From the NCBI RefSeq assembly GCF_000092065.1, contig NC_009367.1:310001-374000 (forward strand): DNA of 64,000 nt, given 5' to 3'. The position numbers were made by a program, and so were the translations under genes. Below, one piece after another: positions 17,309-26,190 of the stretch. How positions within the stretch are numbered: position 1 is the stretch's first letter; each line of letters opens with the position of its first letter. This DNA is from Ostreococcus lucimarinus CCE9901 (taxonomy: Eukaryota; Chlorophyta; Mamiellophyceae; Mamiellales; Bathycoccaceae). The notes below the pieces were generated by a model. That model was not told the origin of the DNA, made no database searches, and was given only the letters and a program-made list of their open reading frames with translations.

Positions 17309-18445
17309 TTATGGCGCGTTTCTCGCGAGCGACCACTTATCGTCGTCGTCGTCGTCGTCTTGGCTCACAGGCGTCAATTCTATCGACATTAAGCGTTCGC
17401 TCGAACTCAACACCTCTTGCCACGTCGGCGGCTTGCTCTTGTCAAAGTACACGTTCTCGACCACGGTTGTGTCCCAACTCTCCCCCGTAGTGCTGTTCCC
17501 AAACTTTCGCACGCTACCATCGGGGGATAACACTTCTCCCCACGTCCGGCTGAACCGTTCGCCATCTTCACCGACGCGCCACGTCTCCCCGCTCTTGCGT
17601 CCGCTGCCAATCTTGCTTCGGCGCTCTTCCCATTTATCGCCCCATCGCATCCCCATGCCGTTCTCCGCCCACTTATCCGTCCACTTCAGCGTCGCGCCCT
17701 CGCCATCGTACTGCTCTCCCCACTTCTCCCACCACGCCTGTCGAACCTCTCGCCCGCTCTTTTCCACCCCTCGCTCGACGGCGCCGTTGGCGTAGTACCG
17801 CTCCCACCACTTCTCCTGCCACTCCTTACTCTGCGCGTCTCGCGCCCACTTATCGGCGCTCCTCTCGATGTGTTCGACGCCCGTAAAATCATCCCGGCAA
17901 TAGATCTCTCGCCACGTCTCCCACCACGTCTCACCCGTGTCGTTAAATCCGCTCTTCTCGAACCCGAGCTCCTTGTAACCGCTAAAATCGCACTTCGCCC
18001 ACCGCGTCTCGCTCGATCCGCTTCGCCCATCCGGGCAATCTCTCTTCGTCGTCCACCACCTCGACTGATACCCACCTTCTCCACGATCGAATCCTCGCTT
18101 TCGCGTCGTCTTCATTCCTCCCTTCTCCTCCACGGACGTCGACGTTTCCCGGTTTCCGCCTCGCGCGCCGTCCTCGCTCGCGCCCGCCGCGCCGTCGTCC
18201 TCGTCGTCCGCGTCCTCGAACGCCTCGTCCTCTTTCGCGATCCCCGTGTCGCGCTGCGGCGGTTTCGCGCGCGTTCGCACGTCTCCTCGCGGTGCGTCGC
18301 CGCCGCAGACGCGTCCGCGGCGCGCGCGCGCGTCGATCGCGCGCGTCGATCGCGCGCCGCGCGATCGCGTCGTCGTCGTCGTCGCGCGTTCACGGCGCGT
18401 CGCCGCGGCGCGCGGAGACGCGCGGCGGAGCGACGCGATCGTCAT
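17309..18445 (-). CDS. ESV1: ESV1/LESV-like Trp-rich starch-binding plastid protein
   Basis: The protein is 378 residues. The N-terminus MTIASLRRASPRAAATRR is a good plastid transit peptide, followed by an acidic linker. From about residue 120 the sequence is dominated by Trp/Gly/Glu repeats: ETWWETWRE, KEWQEKWWERY, AWWEKWGEQY, TDKWAENG, RWGDKWEER, then ERFSRTWGEV and TTGESWDTT. This last part closely resembles the end of the plant ESV1 tryptophan domain (RWNRTWGEG and SSGEHWDTH). ESV1 and LESV bind starch polymers through parallel aromatic stripes and control granule phase transition and turnover. Choosing between ESV1 and LESV needs a tree. The start at 18445 avoids overlap with the helicase gene. 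The C-terminus has seven Asp residues encoded by a GTC repeat. Confidence 0.85.
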   Translation of the reverse strand: MTIASLRRASPRAAATRRERATTTTTRSRGARSTRAIDARARRGRVCGGDAPRGDVRTRAKPPQRDTGIAKEDEAFEDADDEDDGAAGASEDGARGGNRETSTSVEEKGGMKTTRKRGFDRGEGGYQSRWWTTKRDCPDGRSGSSETRWAKCDFSGYKELGFEKSGFNDTGETWWETWREIYCRDDFTGVEHIERSADKWARDAQSKEWQEKWWERYYANGAVERGVEKSGREVRQAWWEKWGEQYDGEGATLKWTDKWAENGMGMRWGDKWEERRSKIGSGRKSGETWRVGEDGERFSRTWGEVLSPDGSVRKFGNSTTGESWDTTVVENVYFDKSKPPTWQEVLSSSERLMSIELTPVSQDDDDDDDKWSLARNAP

Positions 18446-18639
18446 CTCGTCGCGCGACCGGGTCGCGCGATCGCGGCGCGCCGGGCTGTGCGGACGCGCG
18501 ATCGCGTCATCGTGTCGGTTGGGCGCGCGCGGGCGCCGGCGCGAGACGGATTCGCGGCGCGCCGACGAGGGGACGAAGCGACGAGACGAAGGCGCGGATG
18601 CGGACGAAATCGACGGAATGAGGGAGATGCGCGACAAAA

Positions 18640-21129
18640 CTACTTTCTGCGGTACTTGCTGGCGCTCTTGAACTTGCCGCGGGCGGTCTTGAAGGGCTTG
18701 GCGGGGGCGCCCGGGCTCGCGCCGCGAAATCCTCCGCGGAAATCGGCGCCGCGGCCGGAGGATTGGACGCGCGCGTCGTCGTCGTCGTGGACGTCGGCGC
18801 GCGCGGCGCGCTTGGCCTTGGCCTTGGGATCGCGCGCGTTTTTGACCATGCGGACGACTTTGGTGGCGACGCCGCCGGTCAAGCGGGCCTCGCGTTCGAT
18901 GGCTTTGACGGATTTGACGCCCTTGGTCACGCGAAAGCCGCCTCGAGGGGTGTCGTCGTCGCCGCGCTCCTTTTTGTATAGCGCCTGTTGCGCGAGTTTG
19001 CGTCGCGCGCGCTTGCTGTCGGGTAAACGATCGGGACCGGCCGCTTCCTGTCGGCGCTTGGCGCCCTTGCGGTGAGACTTTCGATCCATCAAGTCCATTT
19101 CGGCTGTTTCCATCGCCTTGAGCGCGTCTTTTTGCGCGTTGCGTTTGTCGCGTTCGCTCTGGAACCATGTCTTCGCCGGTCGCGATTTGATCTCAGCCGC
19201 GTGCTCGAGAATGTTCGAAGCCTTATTTGCCTCCATTTCGGCCTTTTGAAGCTGACGTTCGGTGCGCTCTTCGTAGTTGATTTGCACAATTTGCTCCTCC
19301 ATATCCTCGATTTTCTTGTGCCACTCGGCGACGATGTTCCCGGGCACGATTCGCGCTTTGAGGTTCGCCCCTCGTTTTGCTATGGTTTTGACTAGTTTAC
19401 GATCGGATTCTTCCATGAAGGTCAACGCCGTGCCTTTCTTCCCCGCGCGCGCTGTGCGCCCGACTCGGTGTAAATAGCTCGCCAAAGTCTTCGGCGCGTC
19501 GAACGAAATCACCGCGTCGACGGATGGAATATCCAAGCCTCTGGCGGCGACGTCTGTGGCGATCAAATGCGTGACTGTGCCCGTCCTAAATTCATCGAGC
19601 GCTGCTAAGCGCTGCGTCTGCGTCATGTCCCCGTGTAACTCACCCGCTTTGATGTCGCTTAAACCCATGATGATCTTCAAACGATGCGCCTCTTGCTTGG
19701 TTTGGGAAAATATAATGGTCGACTTGTCGTAAGAACGACTCACAATGGCCATCAAGAACGCCTCTTTCTGAGCACTTTGGTTAGGTTTGAGCTTTAACAC
19801 TTCCTCCACCAACCGCTTGGGCGTCGTGCCGAGCGTGTCCGCGGAAAGCCTCGCCGGATTCTTCATCGAAAGACTCGCCAGCGCCTCGACGCCGGCGGTG
19901 AGCGTGGCGCTGAATAATAACGTTTGGCGCTTCTTCGGGCATTGTCGAACAATTTCTTTGATCTCTTCCAAGAATCCCATCTCCAGCAAACGATCGGCTT
20001 CGTCTAAAATCAACGTCGCGAGATCTTCTAGCCCAAACGAGTGCGTGTTTCGCACGTGGTCGATGACGCGACCGGGCGTCGCCACGACAATTTCGGGTCG
20101 AGTGCGCAGCGCAGCTGCTTGCACGTTCGCCGACAATCCACCGACGACGAGCACGGCTCGAATTGTTGTAAACTGCGCGAGACTTTCCGTCATTTGATGC
20201 ACCTGAACCGCAAGTTCGCGCGTCGGCACCAAGACCAACACGTGCGTCGCCGCCGCCGGCCTCGGTCCTCGATGTAACATCCGCTCCAACTGCGGCAGCA
20301 TAAACGCCGCCGTCTTCCCGCTCCCCGTTACCGCTCGCCCGCAGACGTCGCGACCAGTCATCGCGATCGGAATCACCGCCGCCTGAATCGGTGTCGGTTT
20401 CTTATACCCGAGCGCCTCGCACGCTCGCGTCAGCGGCCGCGACAGGTGCAACTCGTCGAACGCCTTCGCGTCGAACGTCGTGTCCCCTTTCGCCCCCTTG
20501 ACGACCGCGCGCTCTTGAAACCCATCCTCCGACTCGGAATCACTCTCCGACGACGTCGCCGTCGCCGTGGGCGTCTTTGCTTTCTCGTCCTTCGCCGCGT
20601 CTTCCTCGCGCGCCTCGCGCTCTTCCTCGCCTTCGCTCGTCCCATCCTCCTCTTCCTCCTCGCGCTCGCGCTCGCGCTCGCGCTCGCTCTCGCTCTCGTC
20701 GTCGTCATCATCACCGCTCTCGCTCTCCTCACCACTCTCGCTGTCTCCACTGACGCTCGCGTCGTCATCCGTCTCGCCGTCGTCCTCGCCCGGCAGCGGC
20801 GCGTCCTCCGAGTCGCTCCCGTACTCGTCCTCCGACCCACCCGCGCTCGCGCTCCCTCGCCTCCCGCGCCCTCTCGCCCGCGCGATCTTCTCGTCCACGC
20901 TCGTCATCTTGTTCGCTCGCAGCTCGCGCGCGCGCGCCTCGCGCGCGTCGCCAAAGTTCCACGCCTCGGTCGCCGCGCGTCCGCCGCCGCCGCCGCCGCG
21001 TCCCTTCGTCGCTCGTCCCGCGCGCGTCCCGCGCCCGTCGTCGTCGTCCGACGCGTCGAACGTGAACGAGGGGTTAAACTCGACGTCGCTCCCGTCCGCG
21101 TCCGCGTCGGCGGTCGACGCGCGCGGCAT
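18640..21129 (-). CDS. DRS1: DEAD-box RNA helicase DRS1/DDX27 (ribosome biogenesis)
   Basis: The protein is 829 residues from ATG 21129; an upstream ATG at 21192 would leave only 17 bp before the divergent transporter gene. The N-terminus SDVEFNPSFTFDASDDDD resembles DDX27/DRS1, and a long Glu/Ser/Asp-rich region follows. The helicase core has all motifs: Q motif (PTPIQAAVIP), GSGKT, PTRELAVQ, LDEADRLLEMGF, SAT, and HRVGRTARAG. The C-terminal extension with RPAKTWFQSERDK and RKSHRKGAKRR is the DRS1 hallmark. DRS1 acts in the nucleolus in 60S subunit assembly. The tail ends in Lys-Lys/Arg-Gly-rich repeats (GRGADFRGGFRG), typical of nucleolar proteins. The Ser/Glu repeats near 20690 are simple CTCGCG/CTCTCG microsatellites. 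Confidence 0.94.
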   Translation of the reverse strand: MPRASTADADADGSDVEFNPSFTFDASDDDDGRGTRAGRATKGRGGGGGGRAATEAWNFGDAREARARELRANKMTSVDEKIARARGRGRRGSASAGGSEDEYGSDSEDAPLPGEDDGETDDDASVSGDSESGEESESGDDDDDESESEREREREREEEEEDGTSEGEEEREAREEDAAKDEKAKTPTATATSSESDSESEDGFQERAVVKGAKGDTTFDAKAFDELHLSRPLTRACEALGYKKPTPIQAAVIPIAMTGRDVCGRAVTGSGKTAAFMLPQLERMLHRGPRPAAATHVLVLVPTRELAVQVHQMTESLAQFTTIRAVLVVGGLSANVQAAALRTRPEIVVATPGRVIDHVRNTHSFGLEDLATLILDEADRLLEMGFLEEIKEIVRQCPKKRQTLLFSATLTAGVEALASLSMKNPARLSADTLGTTPKRLVEEVLKLKPNQSAQKEAFLMAIVSRSYDKSTIIFSQTKQEAHRLKIIMGLSDIKAGELHGDMTQTQRLAALDEFRTGTVTHLIATDVAARGLDIPSVDAVISFDAPKTLASYLHRVGRTARAGKKGTALTFMEESDRKLVKTIAKRGANLKARIVPGNIVAEWHKKIEDMEEQIVQINYEERTERQLQKAEMEANKASNILEHAAEIKSRPAKTWFQSERDKRNAQKDALKAMETAEMDLMDRKSHRKGAKRRQEAAGPDRLPDSKRARRKLAQQALYKKERGDDDTPRGGFRVTKGVKSVKAIEREARLTGGVATKVVRMVKNARDPKAKAKRAARADVHDDDDARVQSSGRGADFRGGFRGASPGAPAKPFKTARGKFKSASKYRRK

Positions 21130-21209
21130 TTCGAGTTTTCGTCGCGTCGCCAAGTGTCGCGAGGGGGCGGCGCTCGCGGCGCGTCGCGACACTTCGCGAC
21201 GCGGCCGCG

Positions 21210-22331
21210 ATGGCGCGCGACGCGCCGAAGAGCGCGATCCCGGCGATGTGCGCGCACGTCGCGTTCGGCGTGTGTTACTTTCTCACGGCGCAGCGCGTGT
21301 TGGACGCGCGATTGGTGTCGCCGGAGGCGCAGCCGTTGACGGGCATGATTTACGCGAGCGACGCCGCGAGCGCGAGCGCGGGCGTCCTGATGGCGCGATT
21401 ACGCGCGAGAAGAGACGGGCGAGTGACGGCGACGGCGAGGCGCGCGGGAAAGTTCCCGCGCGCGGCGCTGTTGCTGCCGGTGTTTGATTTGTTTGGGCTG
21501 ACGTGCGCGTTCGAGGCGATGCGAGCGCTCGGGGGACCGCTGTACCAAACCATCTCTGGGTTGCTCATTCCGCTCTCGGCGTTGCTGTCGAAGGTGGTGC
21601 TGAAACGCACGTTCACTAAGGGGCAGATTGGGGCGATCGCGGTGGTGATTTGTGGGCTGGCGGTGAAGGCGAAGGACGTGGCGGACGAGGCGGCGAGGCG
21701 CGGGACGGCGATCGACGCGAGGGGGATCTTGATCGCGAACGCGGCGACGGTGAGTTATGGGTTTCGGGGATTGGTCATGGAATACCTGAGCGCGTCGAAA
21801 TCGAGTCTGAGCGGGAACGCGCAGACGATGCTGATGGGAACGTGCGGGTTGGCGGCGTTTGCGATTTACACGCTCGCGAGGACGGCGCGCGATATGGACG
21901 GGATGGTATGGGCGTATTACAACGCCTCGCCGCGAGATGTGTCATCGATTTTAAAGGTGCACCTAGGAAACATGCTCAGTCGGGCGTTCATGGTGAAGAT
22001 GATGATGGCTGTCGTCGCCAGAGCGGGCGCCACGCAGTTGGCGCTCTCGAACGCGATTCGCAGCGTCGGCGTCATCGCGTTTTCGCACGTCTTATTTTGC
22101 TCGGACGACGCGAGACAGTGTTTGAGTTACAATGGCGCCATCAGCGCCGTCATGGTTGTCACCGGCGGTCTCGCGTACGCGATGAGTGGGAAGCCGAAAA
22201 CCGCCGCCGCCGCCGCGCCCAAAACGGCTCGCGCGAGAAAAACCACAGTCGCCGTCGCGCGCGCCGACGCAAAACCGACAGCGTCACCCTCTTCGACCGT
22301 CCGTCGCCGCTCCGCGCGTCGAGGATCGTGA
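21210..22331 (+). CDS. DMT-superfamily (EamA/nucleotide-sugar-transporter-like) membrane transporter
   Basis: The protein is 373 residues with about 8-10 hydrophobic helices. The first covers residues 10-30 (MCAHVAFGVCYFLTA). The segment FDLFGLTCAFEAMRALGGPLYQTISGLLIPLSALLSKVVLKR is typical of drug/metabolite transporters: a long helix followed by a short loop and a basic stop. IGAIAVVICGLAVK and a C-terminal GAISAVMVVTGGLAYAMSG complete the two-fold pattern. The cytosolic tail is Ala/Lys/Arg-rich. Substrate is not predictable; related algal proteins are solute or nucleotide-sugar carriers. It shares an 80-bp divergent promoter with the DRS1 gene. Confidence 0.75.
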   Translation: MARDAPKSAIPAMCAHVAFGVCYFLTAQRVLDARLVSPEAQPLTGMIYASDAASASAGVLMARLRARRDGRVTATARRAGKFPRAALLLPVFDLFGLTCAFEAMRALGGPLYQTISGLLIPLSALLSKVVLKRTFTKGQIGAIAVVICGLAVKAKDVADEAARRGTAIDARGILIANAATVSYGFRGLVMEYLSASKSSLSGNAQTMLMGTCGLAAFAIYTLARTARDMDGMVWAYYNASPRDVSSILKVHLGNMLSRAFMVKMMMAVVARAGATQLALSNAIRSVGVIAFSHVLFCSDDARQCLSYNGAISAVMVVTGGLAYAMSGKPKTAAAAAPKTARARKTTVAVARADAKPTASPSSTVRRRSARRGS

Positions 22332-22508
22332 AATCTCGCTCGAAACATTCAATGCCACTAATCACGCACATTTCCTAACAATGTTCGTCGCGTCGCCCGA
22401 TCTCGCCGATGTCGTCGTTCTCGGTCTCGAACGAGCCTGGCACCAGCCTCACACCGCGCCGCACGTTCACGCCCGACTCGAAACGACCGCCGAGCGAAAC
22501 GAAACGAC

Positions 22509-23290
22509 ATGCCTCCCAATCGCGATTTCGCCACTCGCACCGCCCGTCGCGCGCCGCGCGCGTCCCGAACCACGCATCTTCTGGCGTTCGCGTTTGCGCT
22601 CGCCTCGTCGCGGCGCGGCGCCGCGCGCGCGGAAGACGGACTCGGTTGGCGCGAAGGCGGGACGGCCACGTGGTACGGCGGACCGAATGGTCCAGGCCCC
22701 GACGGCATGTCGATTTATACCGGGAGCTGTAAATACGGCTCGAACATTCCGAGTCACTACGTGGCCGCGTTGAATACCGACGGTACGTTGAACACCGACG
22801 CTGCTGCGTGGAATTTCAACTCTGAAAACATAAACTGCGCAGGTGGATACGATCACGGGCTCACGGACGAGTGCGGCGCGTGTTATGAAGTGATGTGCGT
22901 CGCGGGTCGGCAGCGAGGACTGGCCGACAGCGCGCTCGGCCCGTGGGCGGGCTGCGCGAACGGCGACGGCGAGAAATCGATCACAGTGCTAATCACAGAC
23001 AGTTGCCCGTGTGGCCATCCAAATCCGAGGTGAGGAAATTCGTCGGTGTCGCAATTTCTCGATCGATAAAAATTCGATCAATCTTTTGCGGCGCGCGCTC
23101 GAGACTGACGAACACGTGTTCACGCGTCAGTAATCAACGATGGTGCTGCGGTGGCGAACAAAACGCGCGCCACTTTGATTTGAGCTACGCGGCGTTCGAT
23201 TCCATCGCGATCAGGCACCGCGGCATCGTCGACGTCAAATATCGTAAAGTGAGTTGCGATGGGCTAGGACAAGAAAAGTATTATGCGTGA
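22509..23290 (+). CDS. Secreted expansin-like (double-psi beta-barrel) protein, two exons
   Basis: The CDS is join(22509..23029,23131..23290), 226 residues. The 101-bp intron (phase 2) has an excellent AG/GTGAGG donor, CAG acceptor and ACTGAC at 23104. A signal peptide (residues 1 to about 42) ends near GAARAEDG. The mature domain begins with TATWYGGPNGPG and has GGYDHGLTDECGACYEVMC and VLITDSCPCGHPNP. After the splice, RWCCGGEQNARHFDLSYAAFDSIA and VDVKYRKVSC continue. These match the expansin/EG45 domain (GACY, DLCP, HFDMS.AF, VSYRRVPC). The second expansin domain (CBM63) is missing because the protein ends 11 residues later. It is probably secreted and could loosen or bind polysaccharide. 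A further 3' exon cannot be excluded. Confidence 0.82.
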
Positions 23291-23588
23291 CGTCGAGGAA
23301 TGCCCCGCGCGCCCTTTTGTATACTACGCCGCGCGCAAACGACGCGAGCAGCGTCCCGCTCAACGATACGCGTGAAATGATTTAGAGTGAAACGGCGCTG
23401 GGTTGCTTGCTCGCTCGCTTGTTTGATTTGTGTTGTTTCTTCTGTTTGTGATGATGATTTTGATTTTCGATGTAGATGCGCGTTGATTATTGGGCTTGGA
23501 ACGTTTCGCAGTCTCGCCGATTCGACGGTTGGGCTCGCGCGCCGCGTGATGGGCGTCAGAGTCCCGCGCGTGCGCGTCGGCGTGCGTC
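23291..23588. other. AT-richer intergenic region before MFDR
   Basis: About 298 bp with a T/G-rich stretch (23410-23500) of lower GC than the surroundings. A GTGATGAT string resembling a snoRNA C box occurs, but no matching CTGA D box was found. It is probably the 3' UTR of the expansin-like gene and the promoter of the next gene. Confidence 0.4.
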
Positions 23589-25151
23589 ATGTCGCGACTC
23601 GCGCGACGTCTCGCGACGTTCGCACGCGATGCACACGCGTCGTGCGCGCGCGTAGATCTTCCGCACGCGCTCGCGCTTCGCGCATCCTCATCCGCCGCCG
23701 GGCCGAGTCCGCGGCGATTCGCCGTCGTCGGCAGCGGTCCCGCGGGCATGTACGCCGTCTTGGCGCTCACGAAGACGTTCGATGGCGCAAAAGTAGACGT
23801 GTTCGAACGCTACCCCGCGCCATTCGGTTTGGTGCGCTACGGTGTCGCGCCCGACCACGCGGAGACGAAGCTCGTGACGAACAAGTTTCATGAAACGCTC
23901 ACGACGCGAGACGACGTCGCGTTTTACGGCAACGTCCAACTCGGGCGAGACGTGAGTTTAGGAGAACTTTATGATAGCTACCACGGCGTCGTGCTCGCGT
24001 GCGGGACGAGCGGAGACAGACGTTTGGAGGTACCGGGAGAGGGCGAACACCGAGGCGTGCTCGGAGCGAGAGAGTTCGTCGCGTGGTTCAACGGCGATCC
24101 CGAACACGGGCCGCAGAGCGCGACGCACGCGGCGGTAGTGGAGGCTTTGCGTAGTCGTGATGGTGATGCACACGTGGCGGTGATCGGGGTCGGGAACGTC
24201 GCCATCGATTGCGCGCGGGTGTTGTTACGAGACGCGGATGCGCTCGCGGGGACGGATATTTGCGAGCACGCGCTGGAGGTGCTGCGCGCCCATCCCGTGC
24301 GCGCCGTGTCCGTGATCGGGCGACGCGGGGTAGCGCAAGCTTCATTTTCACCGAAGGAGTTGCGCGAGCTGTTGAATTTGCGGAACGTAAGAGTGGTGAT
24401 TTCGGACGAGAACCTCACGCTGGAGCCCGAAGACGAAGCCGAGTTGGCGGAGAACAGACCGCGGCGGCGAGCGCACGAGGCGTTCGTCAAGAGAAAGACC
24501 GCAGGGGAGTGTGCGAGCGAGGATGGATGCACAAAAATACTCAATGTGCGATTTCTCGCAAGTCCACTAGCGTTCGGGGGTGAAAATGGTGTGTTGAGTT
24601 GGATGAAGCTCGGTAGGAACGAACTCGTCGGCGCCGCCGGCGCGCGAAAATCCATCGCATCTGGCGAAACGGAGATGGTTCCCACCGCCTTAGCGCTGCG
24701 TTCAGTGGGATATCGTGCAGAACCGATTCAAATGACCGTCAAAGACGAATCCTTGACTCAATTGCGACTGCCATTCGACGAAAAGAATCGCGTTGTGCCA
24801 AACGCGTACGGCGCCGTCGCCGTCTCGGCGGATTCCGCCGATACCATTCCTCGTCTCTACGTCACCGGCTGGCTCAAACGCGGACCAACAGGAATCATCG
24901 GCACCAATCTCACGTGTGCCGACGAAACTATCGCAAAAATGGCTGCCGATTTCGCCGTCGCCCCACCTCCCGATCCTGTCGAGGACGGCGTCGACCGCCT
25001 CCTCGAGAAGCGCGGCGTCCGCGTCGTGCGCGCCGCCGACTGGATTCAAATCGATCGCCTCGAGCGCGAGCGCGGCGCTGCGCGCGGAAAACCACGAGAA
25101 AAGTTTGTCTCCACAGCCGACGCTCTCAAGGCGATCGACCGTAGCTTGTAA
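23589..25151 (+). CDS. MFDR: Adrenodoxin-type NADPH:ferredoxin reductase, mitochondrial
   Basis: The protein is 520 residues. The N-terminal 40 residues (MSRLARRLATFARDAHASCAR) form an amphipathic presequence. FAD binding is by FAVVGSGPAGMYAVLAL near 45, then FERYPAPFGLVRYGVAPDH, diagnostic of the adrenodoxin reductase family. NADPH binding is by AVIGVGNVAIDCARVLL near 198. The C-terminal GWLKRGPTGIIGTNLTCADET is the second conserved flavin-contact motif. The enzyme passes electrons from NADPH to mitochondrial ferredoxin for iron-sulphur cluster assembly and biotin or haem synthesis. The TAA stop overlaps a TGTAA signal at 25147-25151. Confidence 0.96.
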   Translation: MSRLARRLATFARDAHASCARVDLPHALALRASSSAAGPSPRRFAVVGSGPAGMYAVLALTKTFDGAKVDVFERYPAPFGLVRYGVAPDHAETKLVTNKFHETLTTRDDVAFYGNVQLGRDVSLGELYDSYHGVVLACGTSGDRRLEVPGEGEHRGVLGAREFVAWFNGDPEHGPQSATHAAVVEALRSRDGDAHVAVIGVGNVAIDCARVLLRDADALAGTDICEHALEVLRAHPVRAVSVIGRRGVAQASFSPKELRELLNLRNVRVVISDENLTLEPEDEAELAENRPRRRAHEAFVKRKTAGECASEDGCTKILNVRFLASPLAFGGENGVLSWMKLGRNELVGAAGARKSIASGETEMVPTALALRSVGYRAEPIQMTVKDESLTQLRLPFDEKNRVVPNAYGAVAVSADSADTIPRLYVTGWLKRGPTGIIGTNLTCADETIAKMAADFAVAPPPDPVEDGVDRLLEKRGVRVVRAADWIQIDRLERERGAARGKPREKFVSTADALKAIDRSL

Positions 25152-25235
25152 CGCATTGATTGTTTAGTCTCGCGAGTCGTCGCGTCCCCGCGGCTGGTGA
25201 CGCCACAATCGCGCGACCTTCACGCCTCGGTGCGC

Positions 25236-26147
25236 ATGCGTCTCGCGTCGAGCGCTTCGTTCGCTTCGCGTCCGAGCGTTCGCGCGCGCTCGACGCGCAA
25301 CGCGAACGTTCGACGCGCAACGCGCCACAGCGCGCGCGCGAACGCCGCCGGCCGCTGGGCGCCGCCGTCGCGGTCGACGACGCAAACGTCGACGGCGTCG
25401 TCGCGTGCGGCGCCGAAACCGCCGCTCGTCGCCGTCGCCGGGCGCGACGTCACGTCGTTCGCATTTGCCGCCGCCGGCGCGGCGCTGCTGACGACGGTGG
25501 GCGCGGTGGCGCCGCTCGTGCGGTCGCTGCGGGAGCTGAGCGCGAGCGTCGACGCGGCGGCGACGGCGGCGGAAAGCGCGGCGAATGAAGTGGAGGCGTT
25601 AGCGAAAAACACTGCGAAGGAGCTACCGGAGACGCTGCAAGCGATGGAAGAGAGCGCGCGAGAGGTGGAGGCGTTGGCGGCGGAAACGCGGGAGGCGTTG
25701 TCGAAATTGGATGCGACGGAGTACGTCGAGTCGCTCGTAAACGATTTCACGGCAAAGATGAAAGATCCGACGAAGGATTTTCGGGATTTGGGAGACGATG
25801 CGACTGAGTACGTCAGGCGTTTGTCGCTTGAGCTCGGGCTAGTCATGCAGAGCGTGGGCATTTATTTAGACGATGGTGCGTTTGACGAAGACGCGAAGAA
25901 TTTGAGCGCGGCGGAAAAGGCGCGGCGGAAGAACGCCCTCACAGAGGCAATCTCAGCGGCGAAGGAAACGACGGAGAGCGCGGCAAAACTGTCGACGCAA
26001 CTGCAAGGCGCGGCCAACGGTGAATCTAAAGGACGAGATCTAGCAGAAATCGTGGGAAAGATTGCGCTCGCGAGCAAGCAGGTATCGACGGCGATGACAA
26101 GAGTCGTCGAGAGCACGTCGGAGAGTTTCCGTTCGACGGATGAATGA
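25236..26147 (+). CDS. Hypothetical plastid membrane coiled-coil protein
   Basis: The protein is 303 residues. The first ATG (25236) starts an Arg/Ser/Ala-rich transit peptide of about 55 residues (MRLASSASFASRPSVRARS). A single hydrophobic helix follows (SFAFAAAGAALLTTVGAVAPLV). The rest is an Ala/Glu-rich coiled coil of heptads (AATAAESAANEVEALAKN, VEALAAETREALSKL). This layout resembles DUF948-type and other plastid envelope or thylakoid coiled-coil proteins. No catalytic motif is seen. The name is descriptive only. Confidence 0.65.
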   Translation: MRLASSASFASRPSVRARSTRNANVRRATRHSARANAAGRWAPPSRSTTQTSTASSRAAPKPPLVAVAGRDVTSFAFAAAGAALLTTVGAVAPLVRSLRELSASVDAAATAAESAANEVEALAKNTAKELPETLQAMEESAREVEALAAETREALSKLDATEYVESLVNDFTAKMKDPTKDFRDLGDDATEYVRRLSLELGLVMQSVGIYLDDGAFDEDAKNLSAAEKARRKNALTEAISAAKETTESAAKLSTQLQGAANGESKGRDLAEIVGKIALASKQVSTAMTRVVESTSESFRSTDE

Positions 26148-26190
26148 CGGATTCAGATTTTATGATTTTTTAACGCGCAAATATTATGTA

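Noticed and set aside
22358-22856. Overlapping ORFs around the expansin-like first exon
   Set aside because: They are Arg/Pro-rich shadows; the expansin-like frame has signal peptide, conserved cysteines and a valid splice junction.
23440-23510. Possible C/D-box snoRNA
   Set aside because: Only a C-box-like GTGATGAT is present; no D box or terminal stem was found.
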